Positions 44,304-51,962 of a stretch of DNA of 64,000 nucleotides are shown in pieces. The first letter of the stretch is position 1. The number at the start of each line of letters is the position of its first letter. Below the pieces are notes generated by a model, which ran no database searches, was not told where the DNA came from, and saw only the letters and a program-made list of their open reading frames with translations. A program made the position numbers and the translations under genes. This DNA comes from Streptomyces fradiae (GTDB lineage Bacteria; Actinomycetota; Actinomycetes; Streptomycetales; Streptomycetaceae): NCBI RefSeq assembly GCF_041270065.1, contig NZ_CP065958.1, forward strand, positions 5,456,001-5,520,000. Direction: 5' to 3'.

Positions 44304-45629
44304 CTAGTCGGGCGGGGCGGTTTCGGCGGTGCCGGTGCTGTGATCGAATTCGGCCACCACCCGGGTGCCGGAGAGGACCCGCCCCTTCCACGTGTACGTC
44401 TGGCCGAAGGGGCTCCCGTCGCGGCCCGCCGCCCGGGCCAGGGTCATCGCGATCCGGTCGCCGCGCCGCACCCGTACCGGCCGCCCGATCGGCAGATAGC
44501 AGTGCTTCCAGCTGTCGGAGGTGGTGCGGCCCGCGATGTCGTCGCCGGAGATGTCCAGCGAGACGGTCTCGGAGAGCCGGGCGGCGAAGTACCCCTTGAA
44601 GCCGGTGAGCACGCCGTCCCGCTGCACCGTGTAGACGAGCGGCACGTCGTACGAGGTCGGGGTGGCCTCCGGCCGCTCGGGCTCGTAGCGGCGGACCAGC
44701 CGGGGCGCGGCGAGATGCCCGGCGACCGGCAGGATCACGTCGTAGTACAGCGCGTACGGGTCCTTCGCGCCGCGCGCCGCGAGCAGGGCGGCGAACGCCT
44801 CCGGCCCGCCCGCGTCCCGCGGCCCCTCGCCGGTCAGCTGCGCGTGCGCCTCCTCGGCGGCCACCGGCACCAGGAAGCTGTCGACGACCCGCGGCAGCAT
44901 GAGGCCGCCGGGGCGCAGGAACCGTTCGCGGGCGTCGTCGAGGATCGCGGAGAAGTTCTCGTTGTCGGCGAGGTTCCCCATGATCTCGGAGATGACGATG
45001 TCGACCCGCTCGGGCAGCTCCAGGTCGAAGGAGAGGCCGAGAAGTGGCTCGAACCGGTCGGCGAAGCCGGCCGCGTCGAGCCGCTCGACCGCCGCGTCGA
45101 GGACCTTCTCGTTGAGGTCGATGCCGTAGACCTTGGCGGCCCCGGCCTCCAGGGCCCACATGGCCAGGATGCCGGTGCCGGTGCCCAGGTCGAGGACGGT
45201 GTCCCCGGGGCGTACGGCCTCGGTCACGGCGGTCTTGAAGGCCGCCATGCGCAGGTCGTCGCCGAGCATCAGCTCATGGAACTCCTCGCCCCAGTCGAGC
45301 AGTTGCTCCGAGGCGGGCAGCCAGACCTCCTCGGCCCGGTAGTAGCCGGGCCAGACGCCCGCCCGGTACACCGGCAGCGCGTCCTCGGTCGGGCCGCCGG
45401 CCGGGCAGCCGGTGGCCAGGTCGAAGGCGCTGTGGTGCAGCGGGCAGCTGATCCGCAGCGTCCGCGGGTTGACGTAGCCGTGCACGAGCCGGCCCTTGCG
45501 GTGCGGGCAGGAGGCGCCGACGACGAACTCCTGCCCGGCGACGCGGACCCGGAGCCGGTCGCCGGGGAGCTCTTCGAGGGCGGGCTCGCGGGGCGGTCCG
45601 GGGGTCCTGTTCTCATCGGGCGCGCTCAT
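44304..45629 (-). CDS. Fusion of an N-terminal Rieske domain with a PRMT-like methyltransferase
   Basis: The protein is 441 aa. Residues about 20-100 form a Rieske [2Fe-2S] domain: C41-P-H43 and C62-P-L-H65 give the CxH...CxxH ligand set. Residues about 110-441 are a SAM-dependent methyltransferase with motif I 'VLDLGTGTGILAMWALEAGA' and acidic 'GIDLNE'. The loop 'SEIMGNLADNE' resembles the double-E loop of protein arginine methyltransferases. The C-terminal barrel (SWKHCYLPIGRPVRVRRGDR, then IAM) is also PRMT-like. PRMTs bind guanidinium, and the operon appears to work on arginine-derived guanidines or 2-aminoimidazole, so methylation of such a group is plausible. What the Rieske centre does here is not known. 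The start overlaps the RohS-like stop (ATGA). Confidence 0.88.
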   Translation of the reverse strand: MSAPDENRTPGPPREPALEELPGDRLRVRVAGQEFVVGASCPHRKGRLVHGYVNPRTLRISCPLHHSAFDLATGCPAGGPTEDALPVYRAGVWPGYYRAEEVWLPASEQLLDWGEEFHELMLGDDLRMAAFKTAVTEAVRPGDTVLDLGTGTGILAMWALEAGAAKVYGIDLNEKVLDAAVERLDAAGFADRFEPLLGLSFDLELPERVDIVISEIMGNLADNENFSAILDDARERFLRPGGLMLPRVVDSFLVPVAAEEAHAQLTGEGPRDAGGPEAFAALLAARGAKDPYALYYDVILPVAGHLAAPRLVRRYEPERPEATPTSYDVPLVYTVQRDGVLTGFKGYFAARLSETVSLDISGDDIAGRTTSDSWKHCYLPIGRPVRVRRGDRIAMTLARAAGRDGSPFGQTYTWKGRVLSGTRVVAEFDHSTGTAETAPPD

Positions 45630-46525
45630 GCCACCGCCCCGCCGGCCAGCTCCCGAGCGCGGGCCACGGCCGCGTCGAAGGCGCCGCCGATCAGCCCGGA
45701 GAGCAGCCGGGCACCGGTCCACAGCCGCGCCGGATCGAGGCCGTGCGCCGCCTCGTACTCCTTGATGGCCAGCTGCATCTCCTGCATGTGGAAGGTGTCG
45801 ATGTGCAGGTGCTCGGTGTAGTAGCGGCCGTGCGCGATGCCGAGCCGCTCGCAGGCCCGCGCCTGGTAGGTGAAGGCGTCCGGGATGGAGGCCTCCAGAT
45901 AGGCGAGGGCGCCCAGGAAGTACTCGACGTGCGGGGCGCGCTGGGTGAGCCAGTAGAAGACGTTGAGGAACTGGAAGGTCTCGTCCGCGGTGGTGTCGAC
46001 GAAGTGCTCCGGCTCGGTCGGCAGACCCAGCTCGGCCAGGAGCAGCCGGTAGAGCTGGGAGTGCGCCTGCTGGAGGTTTCCGCAGCCGAACTCGTCGATG
46101 AGAACCCGCATCACCGCCATCTGGGACTTGATCGGCAGCCGGGGCACGGCGGGGAAGAAGTTCTGCGCCTCGGTCAGCCCGTCGAGCGCGAACTCCCGTA
46201 CCACCAGGGTGAATTCCTCGCGGGTCGCCTCGTCGGCCAGGTACGTGCCGGCCGGGCTCGGCTCGCGCTCCTCGGCGAGCAGCCCGTCGAGCAGCCGCTG
46301 CCAGGCGGCCCGGTCGGGCACCGGCTCGCCGGCCGCCTCGACCGAGTCGATCAGGGGCAGGATCCAGCCCTTCTCGATCTCCTCGACCCGCGCGAGCAGC
46401 CGGGAGTCGAGACGCGAACGGTTGAGTCGGAACAGCTCGCGGTGCGCCGATTCGGCGTCGGCCCCGGCCTCGCCGGGGCGGGGGCCGGGTATGCGGTCTG
46501 TCGTCGTGGTGGTGGCTGCCTTCAT
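45626..46525 (-). CDS. RohS-like haem-oxygenase-fold diiron N-oxygenase
   Basis: The protein is 299 aa of the iron-containing redox (HDO) family. The ligand pattern can be read directly: E119, E145, H155 (E-x25-E-x9-H), E211, and H239-x3-D243-x2-H246 (in YYTEHLHIDTFH). This is the layout of SznF-type N-oxygenases. In the azomycin pathway RohS oxidises the amino group of 2-aminoimidazole to the nitro group using O2. The neighbours match that pathway (PLP enzyme, DapA-like lyase, fourth small gene), so 2-nitroimidazole formation is the best guess. The diiron family also includes alkyl-chain and lysine-cleaving enzymes, so the substrate is not proven. It overlaps genes on both sides by 4 nt. Confidence 0.85.
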   Translation of the reverse strand: MKAATTTTTDRIPGPRPGEAGADAESAHRELFRLNRSRLDSRLLARVEEIEKGWILPLIDSVEAAGEPVPDRAAWQRLLDGLLAEEREPSPAGTYLADEATREEFTLVVREFALDGLTEAQNFFPAVPRLPIKSQMAVMRVLIDEFGCGNLQQAHSQLYRLLLAELGLPTEPEHFVDTTADETFQFLNVFYWLTQRAPHVEYFLGALAYLEASIPDAFTYQARACERLGIAHGRYYTEHLHIDTFHMQEMQLAIKEYEAAHGLDPARLWTGARLLSGLIGGAFDAAVARARELAGGAVA

Positions 46526-47319
46526 CCCCCGACCTCTCCCGTGTCCACGGTCCGGTCCGTCTCCAGCACACCGCGCTCGTAGAGCGCGGTCTTGACCCGT
46601 ACGTACCAGTCGTCCTCCTCCAGGCCGTACCGCTCCACGGCCTCGGTCAGCCGCGCGGCCGGGTCGTCGAGACGGCCCGCGAACAGGTCGGCGCACAGCG
46701 CCGGTTCGAGGTTGGCGAGCGCCACCACGTACCCGTCGACGGCCCCGGACTCGAGCAGCAGGTGCTCGAGACCGGCGTAGACGCGGGCGCCGGGCGCGGC
46801 CTCGACGAGCCGCCGGGTGAAGGCGGAGCTGCCGGAGGAGTCCTTGACGCCGACCACCGACGGCAGCTCGCAGATGCGCAGCAGCGTCTCGAAGTCGGCG
46901 CAGTTGTCGGCGACTTCGGTGCCGTGGTACGCGACGACCGGGAGCCCGGCGCGGGCGTCGAGCTCGGCGAAGTGGCGGTGGATCTGGTCCTGGCTGACGC
47001 CGGAGCCGTACGGGGTGGTGCTGACCAGCCCGTTCGCGCCGAGGTCGGCGGCGACCCGGGCCCGCTCCAGGACCTGGTCCGTGGTGGGGCGCAGCACGCC
47101 GGCGAGGACGGGCAGGCCGCCCGCGTGCTTCACGGTCGCCGTGAGCATGGCCTCCCACTGGCGGTCGGTCAGCCACCGGCCCTCGCCGGTGCTGAGGTTG
47201 GGCAGCAGGGCGTCGACGTGCGGACGGATGCTGTCCAGCAGCCGGGCGACCCCGCTCTCGGAGACCTCTCCGGTCTCCGAGAGCGGCGTCACCAGGGCCG
47301 CGATCACTCCCTGGAACAT
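46522..47319 (-). CDS. RohR-like retro-aldolase of the dihydrodipicolinate synthase family
   Basis: The protein is 265 aa, a (beta/alpha)8 barrel of the DapA/NAL superfamily. The Schiff-base Lys is K159 (VVGVKDSSGS) and the pocket Tyr is Y131 (VVAYHGTE). The early 'ALVTPLSE' and 'NLSTGEG' also match the family (the usual GTTGE is changed to STGEG). DapA-fold enzymes form or cleave bonds to pyruvate. In the azomycin route RohR cleaves 4-hydroxy-2-ketoarginine to guanidinoacetaldehyde and pyruvate. The gene lies between the RohQ-position gene and the diiron oxygenase, starting 1 nt after the former and overlapping the latter by 4 nt. A true lysine-pathway DapA is unlikely in this setting. Confidence 0.85.
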   Translation of the reverse strand: MFQGVIAALVTPLSETGEVSESGVARLLDSIRPHVDALLPNLSTGEGRWLTDRQWEAMLTATVKHAGGLPVLAGVLRPTTDQVLERARVAADLGANGLVSTTPYGSGVSQDQIHRHFAELDARAGLPVVAYHGTEVADNCADFETLLRICELPSVVGVKDSSGSSAFTRRLVEAAPGARVYAGLEHLLLESGAVDGYVVALANLEPALCADLFAGRLDDPAARLTEAVERYGLEEDDWYVRVKTALYERGVLETDRTVDTGEVGG

Positions 47320-47320
47320 C

Positions 47321-47878
47321 TCACGCTCCCTCGGGCAGGGACGGGGGAAGGGGCAGGCGCAGGGCCAGTGACGTGCGGTAGAGCCGCTCCAGCGGCTCGG
47401 GGAAGGAGGGCTCCGGCGCGCCGGCCGACCGGGCGGCCACCGTGCGGACCGGAAGCCCTCCGAAGGTGTCCAGGCGCGGGCCTGCGGTGTGGAGCAGGCC
47501 CTTGCGATGGATCACCTGGGCGAGCAGCAGCCGGTCGGTGAACGGCAGCCGCGCGGGCAGGCCGGAGTCCTCGGCGAGGGCGAGCTGCGCGTCGGCGGGC
47601 TCGTACCCCTCCCGGCTGATGTCCATGACCGTGTGGAGGTGGTCCATGAACGGGTAGTAGAGGTCCTGGAGTTCGCGCGAGTAGCCCCAGATGACGTCGT
47701 CGCAGCGACCCACCTGCTCCAGGCTCATCGTCACCCGCCCGCCGAGCCGTTCCACGAAGAACGCCTTGCAGGCGATGCGGATGTCGTCGTCGGCGCTGTT
47801 CATGCCGAGGAAGAGATCGGCGTCGATGAACGGCTCGGCGTCGTCGAGGGGTGTCGTGCTGGTCGTGTCAGCCGGCAT
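47321..47878 (-). CDS. Small protein in the RohQ position of the Roh-like operon
   Basis: The protein is 185 aa with no signal peptide or membrane segment. Its start overlaps the end of the PLP enzyme gene by 11 nt. Visible features are an acidic N-terminus ([20 protein letters not shown]), then '[20 protein letters not shown]', '[20 protein letters not shown]' and a Leu/Pro-rich C-terminus. The first strand with its Asp residues faintly recalls a PIN-like fold, but I would not assign nuclease function. In azomycin clusters the fourth enzyme, RohQ, helps close guanidinoacetaldehyde to 2-aminoimidazole, and this gene stands where such an enzyme is expected. The match is by position, not by a motif I can prove. 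Confidence 0.6.
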   Translation of the reverse strand: MPADTTSTTPLDDAEPFIDADLFLGMNSADDDIRIACKAFFVERLGGRVTMSLEQVGRCDDVIWGYSRELQDLYYPFMDHLHTVMDISREGYEPADAQLALAEDSGLPARLPFTDRLLLAQVIHRKGLLHTAGPRLDTFGGLPVRTVAARSAGAPEPSFPEPLERLYRTSLALRLPLPPSLPEGA

Positions 47879-49034
47879 AGCGGTCCAGCACCTCCCGCAG
47901 GCGCTTCATCGCCCCGGCGAACATCTCCGGCTCGCGGGCCAGGGCCATCCGGATGTAGGGCTCGCCCTTGCCGGGCTCGTTCCAGAAGAAGAAGCGACCC
48001 GGCAGCACGTACACGCCCTCGCCGCGCAGTTCGCGCTGCAGCTCGGTCGCGGTCAGCTCGGGGTGCCGGATCTTCGCCCAGGCCACGCTGGTCTTGGCGA
48101 CCGGCTCCTGGTACTCCAGGATCGTGCCGGCCAGCGCCTCCTTGACCGCGGCCCGGTTGACGTCGAGGAGGTCGCGGACCGAGGCCATGCCGTCCTTGGC
48201 CGAGTTCTCTATGTACTCGGCCAGCATGTTGAGGACGAAGGGCGAGACGTTGAGCAGGACGCTGGTGTGCAGGTTGTACACGTCCTCCTTGATGTCGTCG
48301 CTGGCGGTGAGCATCGCGGCCTTGGCGTCCTGCACGGGCCAGGTCTTGCCGGTGTCCTCGATGACCAGGTAGCGGACGCCGGAGTCCTCCAGGAGCTCGT
48401 ACACGTCGAAGCGGGCGAGCTCCTCGTCGTACAGCGTGAAGGAGGCGAAGCAGAAGTCGATGACCAGGAGCTTGTCGTGGTCCTTGCAGTACCGGACGAC
48501 CTCCTCAAGGCCCCGGCGGCCGTGCGACATCAGGCTGAAGCCGGTGGGGTTGTTGGGGTCGACGAGGAAGAGCGCGTCGGTGCGGACCCGGCGCTTGAGC
48601 TCGGTGTAGATGCGGTCGACGTCGTGCAGCGCGGACTCGTCGATCGGGTAGAGCGGCACGCCCATGTTCGACAGCACGTCGTGCAGGTTGTCGAAGCAGG
48701 GCTCGACCAGGGTCACGGCCATGCGCTGCCGCTTGAGGTACATCGCGACGACCATGGTGGAGATGGACGCCGCGTACGACAGCAGCGTCTTGTTCTTCTC
48801 GAGCGCGGTGGGCTGGCGGTGGAGGCGGAAGAAGGCCTCGGTGAAACGCTGTTCGTAGGTGGCCTGGAGCCCTTCCTCGGCCTCGTACCACAGTTGCGGC
48901 AGCCGCTCGACGATCCCGTGCTGGGAGGCGGACTGGCGCTGGTGGGTGTGGGCGTCGGCGAGGTTGAACTCGGTGCGGAGCGCCTGGATCTCGTGCTGGG
49001 TCAGGTCCAGGAAGGTGTCGGCGTGCACGGTCAT
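47868..49034 (-). CDS. RohP-like PLP-dependent arginine oxidase (aminotransferase fold)
   Basis: The protein is 388 aa of fold-type I. Key residues are the PLP Lys K230 ([13 protein letters not shown]), the Asp that holds the pyridine nitrogen D193 ([10 protein letters not shown]) and the Asn in '[10 protein letters not shown]'. GGAGG lies 5 nt before the ATG. RohP and its relative MppP look like aminotransferases but use O2 to turn L-arginine into 4-hydroxy-2-ketoarginine. The operon context (DapA-like lyase and diiron oxygenase) supports that reaction rather than simple transamination. The N-terminus is polar, as in MppP, where it closes over the active site. This is the first gene of the seven-gene operon. 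Confidence 0.85.
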   Translation of the reverse strand: MTVHADTFLDLTQHEIQALRTEFNLADAHTHQRQSASQHGIVERLPQLWYEAEEGLQATYEQRFTEAFFRLHRQPTALEKNKTLLSYAASISTMVVAMYLKRQRMAVTLVEPCFDNLHDVLSNMGVPLYPIDESALHDVDRIYTELKRRVRTDALFLVDPNNPTGFSLMSHGRRGLEEVVRYCKDHDKLLVIDFCFASFTLYDEELARFDVYELLEDSGVRYLVIEDTGKTWPVQDAKAAMLTASDDIKEDVYNLHTSVLLNVSPFVLNMLAEYIENSAKDGMASVRDLLDVNRAAVKEALAGTILEYQEPVAKTSVAWAKIRHPELTATELQRELRGEGVYVLPGRFFFWNEPGKGEPYIRMALAREPEMFAGAMKRLREVLDRYAG

Positions 49035-49215
49035 GGTTCCTCCGGTCGTACGGCGTACGGATGAGGAGCACGGGCGGGTGGGCGGGCGGGCGCATGGCGG
49101 CGCCGGCCGGTCCGGCTCGTGCTCAAGAGGATTTCTCGTTGCAGGCCGCGGCCTCGGGGCACGCGGGAACCGTCCATGCGGACGGGGCTGCGGGTGCGGC
49201 GATGTCCTAGGGATG

Positions 49216-49235
49216 TCCTAGGGACGTCCCTAGGA
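49216..49235. promoter_or_regulatory. Perfect 20-bp palindrome upstream of the Roh-like operon
   Basis: TCCTAGGGACGTCCCTAGGA equals its own reverse complement. Further half sites (GATGTCCTAG just before it, ATGTCCTACG just after it) extend the array. This has the size and symmetry of a TetR-family operator, and a TetR gene begins 410 bp away. Confidence 0.6.
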
Positions 49236-49525
49236 ATGTCCTACGGAACGGTGGAGTGAATGCGTCTGCGGGAGGAGGTCGAAGGGCTCCTGCCGGATCG
49301 CGTTACAGCCATGATTACCCCCGTAAACGGACTGCGGTCCGATTGGGGACTCTGTCACAGTCGGCGGCGGCGGTACAAGCGGCTCGCCAAGGAGTGGGCC
49401 ATCTTCTGGACGCCGGTTGCGCGATGGTCATATGGCCGTCGCACGATGGTCGGTTTGCGGTCGGACGGGGGCGGACGGGTGATCGGTCCGAGGGTCGGTC
49501 GGTGGGCGCTCCGTGCTCGGGTCAT

Positions 49526-49555
49526 GGCGCCACGGCGCCACGGCGCCACGGCGCC
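49526..49555. repeat. Short tandem repeat (GGCGCCAC)3.75
   Basis: Three 8-bp units plus 6 bp, in the leader of the TetR gene. No function is evident. Confidence 0.8.
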
Positions 49556-49644
49556 GCGACGGTCCGGCCTGGACCATTCCCCGTACACTGCACCTACGCC
49601 GCCCCCGCTCCGACATCCCCACGGAGAAAGAACCGAGGCCCCGC

Positions 49645-50271
49645 GTGCAGAACCTCTCGCCCGCGCCCTTGCCCTGCGCGCCCTTGCCCTGCGCCCTGCA
49701 CGAGCCGCCGGCCGAGCGCTCGGACGCCGCGCGCAACCGGCTGCGGATCCTCGCCGCCGCCCAGAAACTCTTCGACCGGCGCGGTGTGGCGAACGTGTCC
49801 ATGGACGCCATCGCCGCCGCGGCCGGCGTCGGCAAGGGCACGCTCTTCCGCAGGTTCGGCAGCAAGGCAGGGCTGGCCGCCGCCCTGCTCGACGCGCAGG
49901 ACAGCCGCCTTCAGGAGCGCATCCTGCACGGCCCGCCACCGCTCGGCCCGGGCGCTCCGGCGGCGGCGCGCGTCACCGCCTTCTTCGGCGCCTACCTGGA
50001 CCTTCTGGACGAGAACCTGGAGCTGGTACGGCTCTCGGAGACGGCCGCGCCGGGCGCGCGCTACCAGATAGGTTCGTACGCCTTCTGGCGCGTGCATCTG
50101 ACCATTCTGCTCCGCGAGGCTTGTCCGGATCTCGACGCCGACTGTGGCGCGCATCTGCTTCTCGCGCCCCTGGACTCCGACCTCCAGCACGCGCTGCGGA
50201 AGGGCGAGTTCGACGGCGAACGGATCCGGGGCGCGCTGCTCGCCCTGGTGGCCCGGATCACCGGCGCCTGA
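49645..50271 (+). CDS. TetR-family transcriptional regulator
   Basis: The protein is 208 aa from GTG 49,645; the frame continues upstream but only through repeat DNA. The N-terminal DNA-binding domain is typical: 'RNRLRILAAAQKLFDRRGV', then 'VSMDAIAAAAGVGKGTLFRR', then 'FGSKAGLAAALLD'. The C-terminal ligand domain is helical and includes 'FFGAYLDLLDENLELVRLSE' and 'REACPDLDADCGAHLLLAPL'. It diverges from the Roh-like operon and could control it, or an unseen target, through the TCCTAGG palindrome array. That link is inference. Confidence 0.92.
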   Translation: MQNLSPAPLPCAPLPCALHEPPAERSDAARNRLRILAAAQKLFDRRGVANVSMDAIAAAAGVGKGTLFRRFGSKAGLAAALLDAQDSRLQERILHGPPPLGPGAPAAARVTAFFGAYLDLLDENLELVRLSETAAPGARYQIGSYAFWRVHLTILLREACPDLDADCGAHLLLAPLDSDLQHALRKGEFDGERIRGALLALVARITGA

Positions 50272-50287
50272 GCGCGTGGCGCGAGGC

Positions 50288-50327
50288 AAGGGCCTCGGCC
50301 GTGCGAGCAGGCACGACCGAGGCCCTT
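50288..50327. terminator. Bidirectional terminator between TetR and YceI genes
   Basis: AAGGGCCTCGGCCGTGC pairs with GCACGACCGAGGCCCTT with one mismatch, around a 6-nt loop between convergent genes. Confidence 0.85.
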
Positions 50328-50348
50328 CGTGGCGCGGGCGTCAGGAGG

Positions 50349-50918
50349 TCAGTTCTCCTTGATCGCCTCGAGCTCCAGGGACAGCTCGATCTCCTTGGAG
50401 ACGAGGATGCCGCCGGAGTCCAGGACCATGTTCCAGGTCAGGCCCCAGTCCTCGCGGTTGACCTTGCCGTGGGCGGAGAAGACCGTACGGTCGTTGCCCC
50501 ACGGGTCGCGGGCGTGGCCCAGGTAGTCGACCTCCAGGGTCACCGGCTTGGTGACGTCCTTGATGGTGAGGTCGCCACTGAGCGTGCCGCGCTTGCCGTC
50601 CCAGGTCACCCGGGTGGAGGTGAAGGTGGCCTTCGGGAACTTCTCCACGTCGAAGAAGTCGCCCGAGCGCAGGTGGTCGTCGCGGGTCTGGTCGCCGCTG
50701 TCCACGCTCGCCATGTCGATGACGGCGGTGACCTTGCTGTCCTCCGGCCGCTCGCCGATCTCGATGGTGGCGTCGACGCCGGTGAACCGGCCGCGGACCT
50801 TGGTCAGCATGAAGTGGCGACCGAGGAAGCCGACCTCGGCGTGGCCCGGGTCGATCTTCCAGGTGCCGACGGCGGGCAGCTCCACGCCGTCGACGGTACG
50901 AGTCGGGGAAGTGGTCAT
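50349..50918 (-). CDS. YceI-family lipocalin-like protein
   Basis: The protein is 189 aa, a single YceI domain: 'GTWKIDPGHAEVGFLGRHFM', 'KVRGRFTGVDATIEIGE', 'SVDSGDQTRDDHLRSGDFFD', 'KFPKATFTST' and 'DYLGHARDPWGNDR'. The beta-barrel binds isoprenoid-like or other amphipathic molecules. There is no signal peptide, so it is cytoplasmic, unlike the periplasmic Gram-negative members. It lies 48 bp after the rhodanese gene in the same direction and is probably in one operon with it under the divergent MarR regulator. Its ligand here is unknown. Confidence 0.93.
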   Translation of the reverse strand: MTTSPTRTVDGVELPAVGTWKIDPGHAEVGFLGRHFMLTKVRGRFTGVDATIEIGERPEDSKVTAVIDMASVDSGDQTRDDHLRSGDFFDVEKFPKATFTSTRVTWDGKRGTLSGDLTIKDVTKPVTLEVDYLGHARDPWGNDRTVFSAHGKVNREDWGLTWNMVLDSGGILVSKEIELSLELEAIKEN

Positions 50919-50966
50919 GTCAGTCGCGTCCTCTGTTCGGAGGTCGGAGGTCGGAGACCGGCGGTC

Positions 50967-51296
50967 TCAGGCGCCGGACTCGGTCGGCAGGCCGGCCTCG
51001 ACCCAGTCGGCCTTGCCCTCGTAGTACTCGCGCACGTCGGTGTAGCCGAGCTCCACCAGACGCTCAGCGGCGATGCCCGAGTTGGGGCAGGGGCCGTCGG
51101 CGCAGTAGGTGACGATCGCCGCGTCCTTGTTCGGGAGCAGGGTCGGGGAGAGCTCGTCCACCTGGTCGAGCGGCAGGTTGAGGGCGCCGGGGAGGTGCTT
51201 GTCGGCGTAGTACGACAGCGGCAGCGCCTCGACGACCGTCACCAGGCCCTCGTCGATCTTCTTCTGCAGCTCGTCGCGGGTGATCTTCTGGACCAT
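50967..51296 (-). CDS. Rhodanese-like sulfurtransferase
   Basis: The single-domain rhodanese is 109 aa. The active-site loop is YCADGPCPNSG with Cys at the sulfur-accepting position, followed by the helix 'GIAAERLVELGYTDVREYYEG'. The N-terminal 'ITRDELQKKIDEGLVTVVEA' and 'HLPGALNLPLDQ' are standard. It may transfer sulfane sulfur or sense reactive sulfur or redox state. It is the first gene after the MarR operator region and is likely co-transcribed with the YceI gene. Confidence 0.92.
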   Translation of the reverse strand: MVQKITRDELQKKIDEGLVTVVEALPLSYYADKHLPGALNLPLDQVDELSPTLLPNKDAAIVTYCADGPCPNSGIAAERLVELGYTDVREYYEGKADWVEAGLPTESGA

Positions 51297-51319
51297 GTCC
51301 GTGCCTCCAGCATGAGTGG

Positions 51320-51366
51320 TTAATCAGTGCGTCCGCACACACATTAATCAATGCGTGCGCACGCAC
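51320..51366. promoter_or_regulatory. Duplicated MarR-type operators
   Basis: TTAATCAGTGCGTCCGCAC and TTAATCAATGCGTGCGCAC are direct repeats spaced 24 bp apart. The second contains the perfect palindrome TGCGTGCGCACGCA. They sit between the divergent rhodanese and MarR genes, where a self-regulating MarR protein would bind. Confidence 0.65.
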
Positions 51367-51390
51367 GCAAGTCCCGTTACACTCGTCCCT

Positions 51391-51846
51391 GTGAACGAAG
51401 GTGAGCACCGACTCGAGGCCTGGCGAGCACTGCTTCTCGCCCACAGCGCCGCCGTGCGCGCCATCGAGAGTGATGTGGCGCGCAACGGCACCATCCCGCT
51501 GACCTGGTACGACGTCCTCCTGGAAGTCAGGAGCGGCGGCGACCAGGGCCTGCGCATGCAGGAGGTCGCCGAACGGGTCGTCCTCAGCCGCACCCGGGTC
51601 AGCCGCCTGGTCGACGAGATGGCCCGATCAGGCCTGGTCACCAAGCGCCCGGACCCCACGGACAAACGCGTCACCTGGGCCACCATCACCGAAGCCGGCC
51701 GCGCCGCCATCCACGCCACGGCCCCCGCCTACATGGCCGGCATCTGGGAACACTTCTCCCGCCACCTCACCGACGACGAATCCACCACCATCGCGGAGGC
51801 CCTCTTCCGCGTGGCCCACGCCCAACAGGAACTCCGCCTGGGCTGA
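51391..51846 (+). CDS. MarR-family transcriptional regulator
   Basis: The protein is 151 aa from GTG 51,391. The winged helix-turn-helix core is clear: 'LTWYDVLLEVRSGGDQGLRM', 'EVAERVVLSRTRVSRLVDEM', 'ARSGLVTKRPDPTDKRVTWA', with the wing Asp-x-Arg motif (DPTDKR). The ends are helical and form the dimer. It probably represses itself and the rhodanese-YceI operon through the duplicated operator and responds to a small molecule or oxidant. Only one Cys-free core is seen, so direct thiol sensing is unlikely. Confidence 0.93.
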   Translation: MNEGEHRLEAWRALLLAHSAAVRAIESDVARNGTIPLTWYDVLLEVRSGGDQGLRMQEVAERVVLSRTRVSRLVDEMARSGLVTKRPDPTDKRVTWATITEAGRAAIHATAPAYMAGIWEHFSRHLTDDESTTIAEALFRVAHAQQELRLG

Positions 51847-51962
51847 CCTCCGCGGATCGGGTACGGGACGTGACTGGTGGTGAGTCGGGTGACGTCACCT
51901 CCGTAGGACGTCGCGAGGATGGCAAGATCGGGAAGCGAGGCGCGTCGTCCGGGGGAGGGCCA

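Larger units (their letters stand above)
49035..49644. promoter_or_regulatory. Divergent spacer between the Roh-like operon and the TetR gene
   Basis: The spacer is 610 bp and holds no convincing gene. It contains a cluster of TCCTAGG-type repeats including a perfect palindrome (about 49,201-49,245) and a short GC tandem repeat. The operon promoter should lie here. Confidence 0.55.

Noticed and set aside
44260..45159. Upstream extension of the multicopper oxidase frame by 300 codons
   Set aside because: It overlaps the Rieske-methyltransferase gene in another frame and has no domain; ATG 44,259 fits the operon spacing.
46522..47319. Genuine lysine-pathway dihydrodipicolinate synthase
   Set aside because: The active-site GTTGE motif is altered to STGEG, and the gene is embedded in an operon with a PLP arginine-oxidase-like enzyme and an HDO oxygenase.
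49260..51323. A 687-codon plus frame across TetR, the terminator and the YceI/rhodanese genes
   Set aside because: It crosses a strong terminator and three genes with clear families in other frames.
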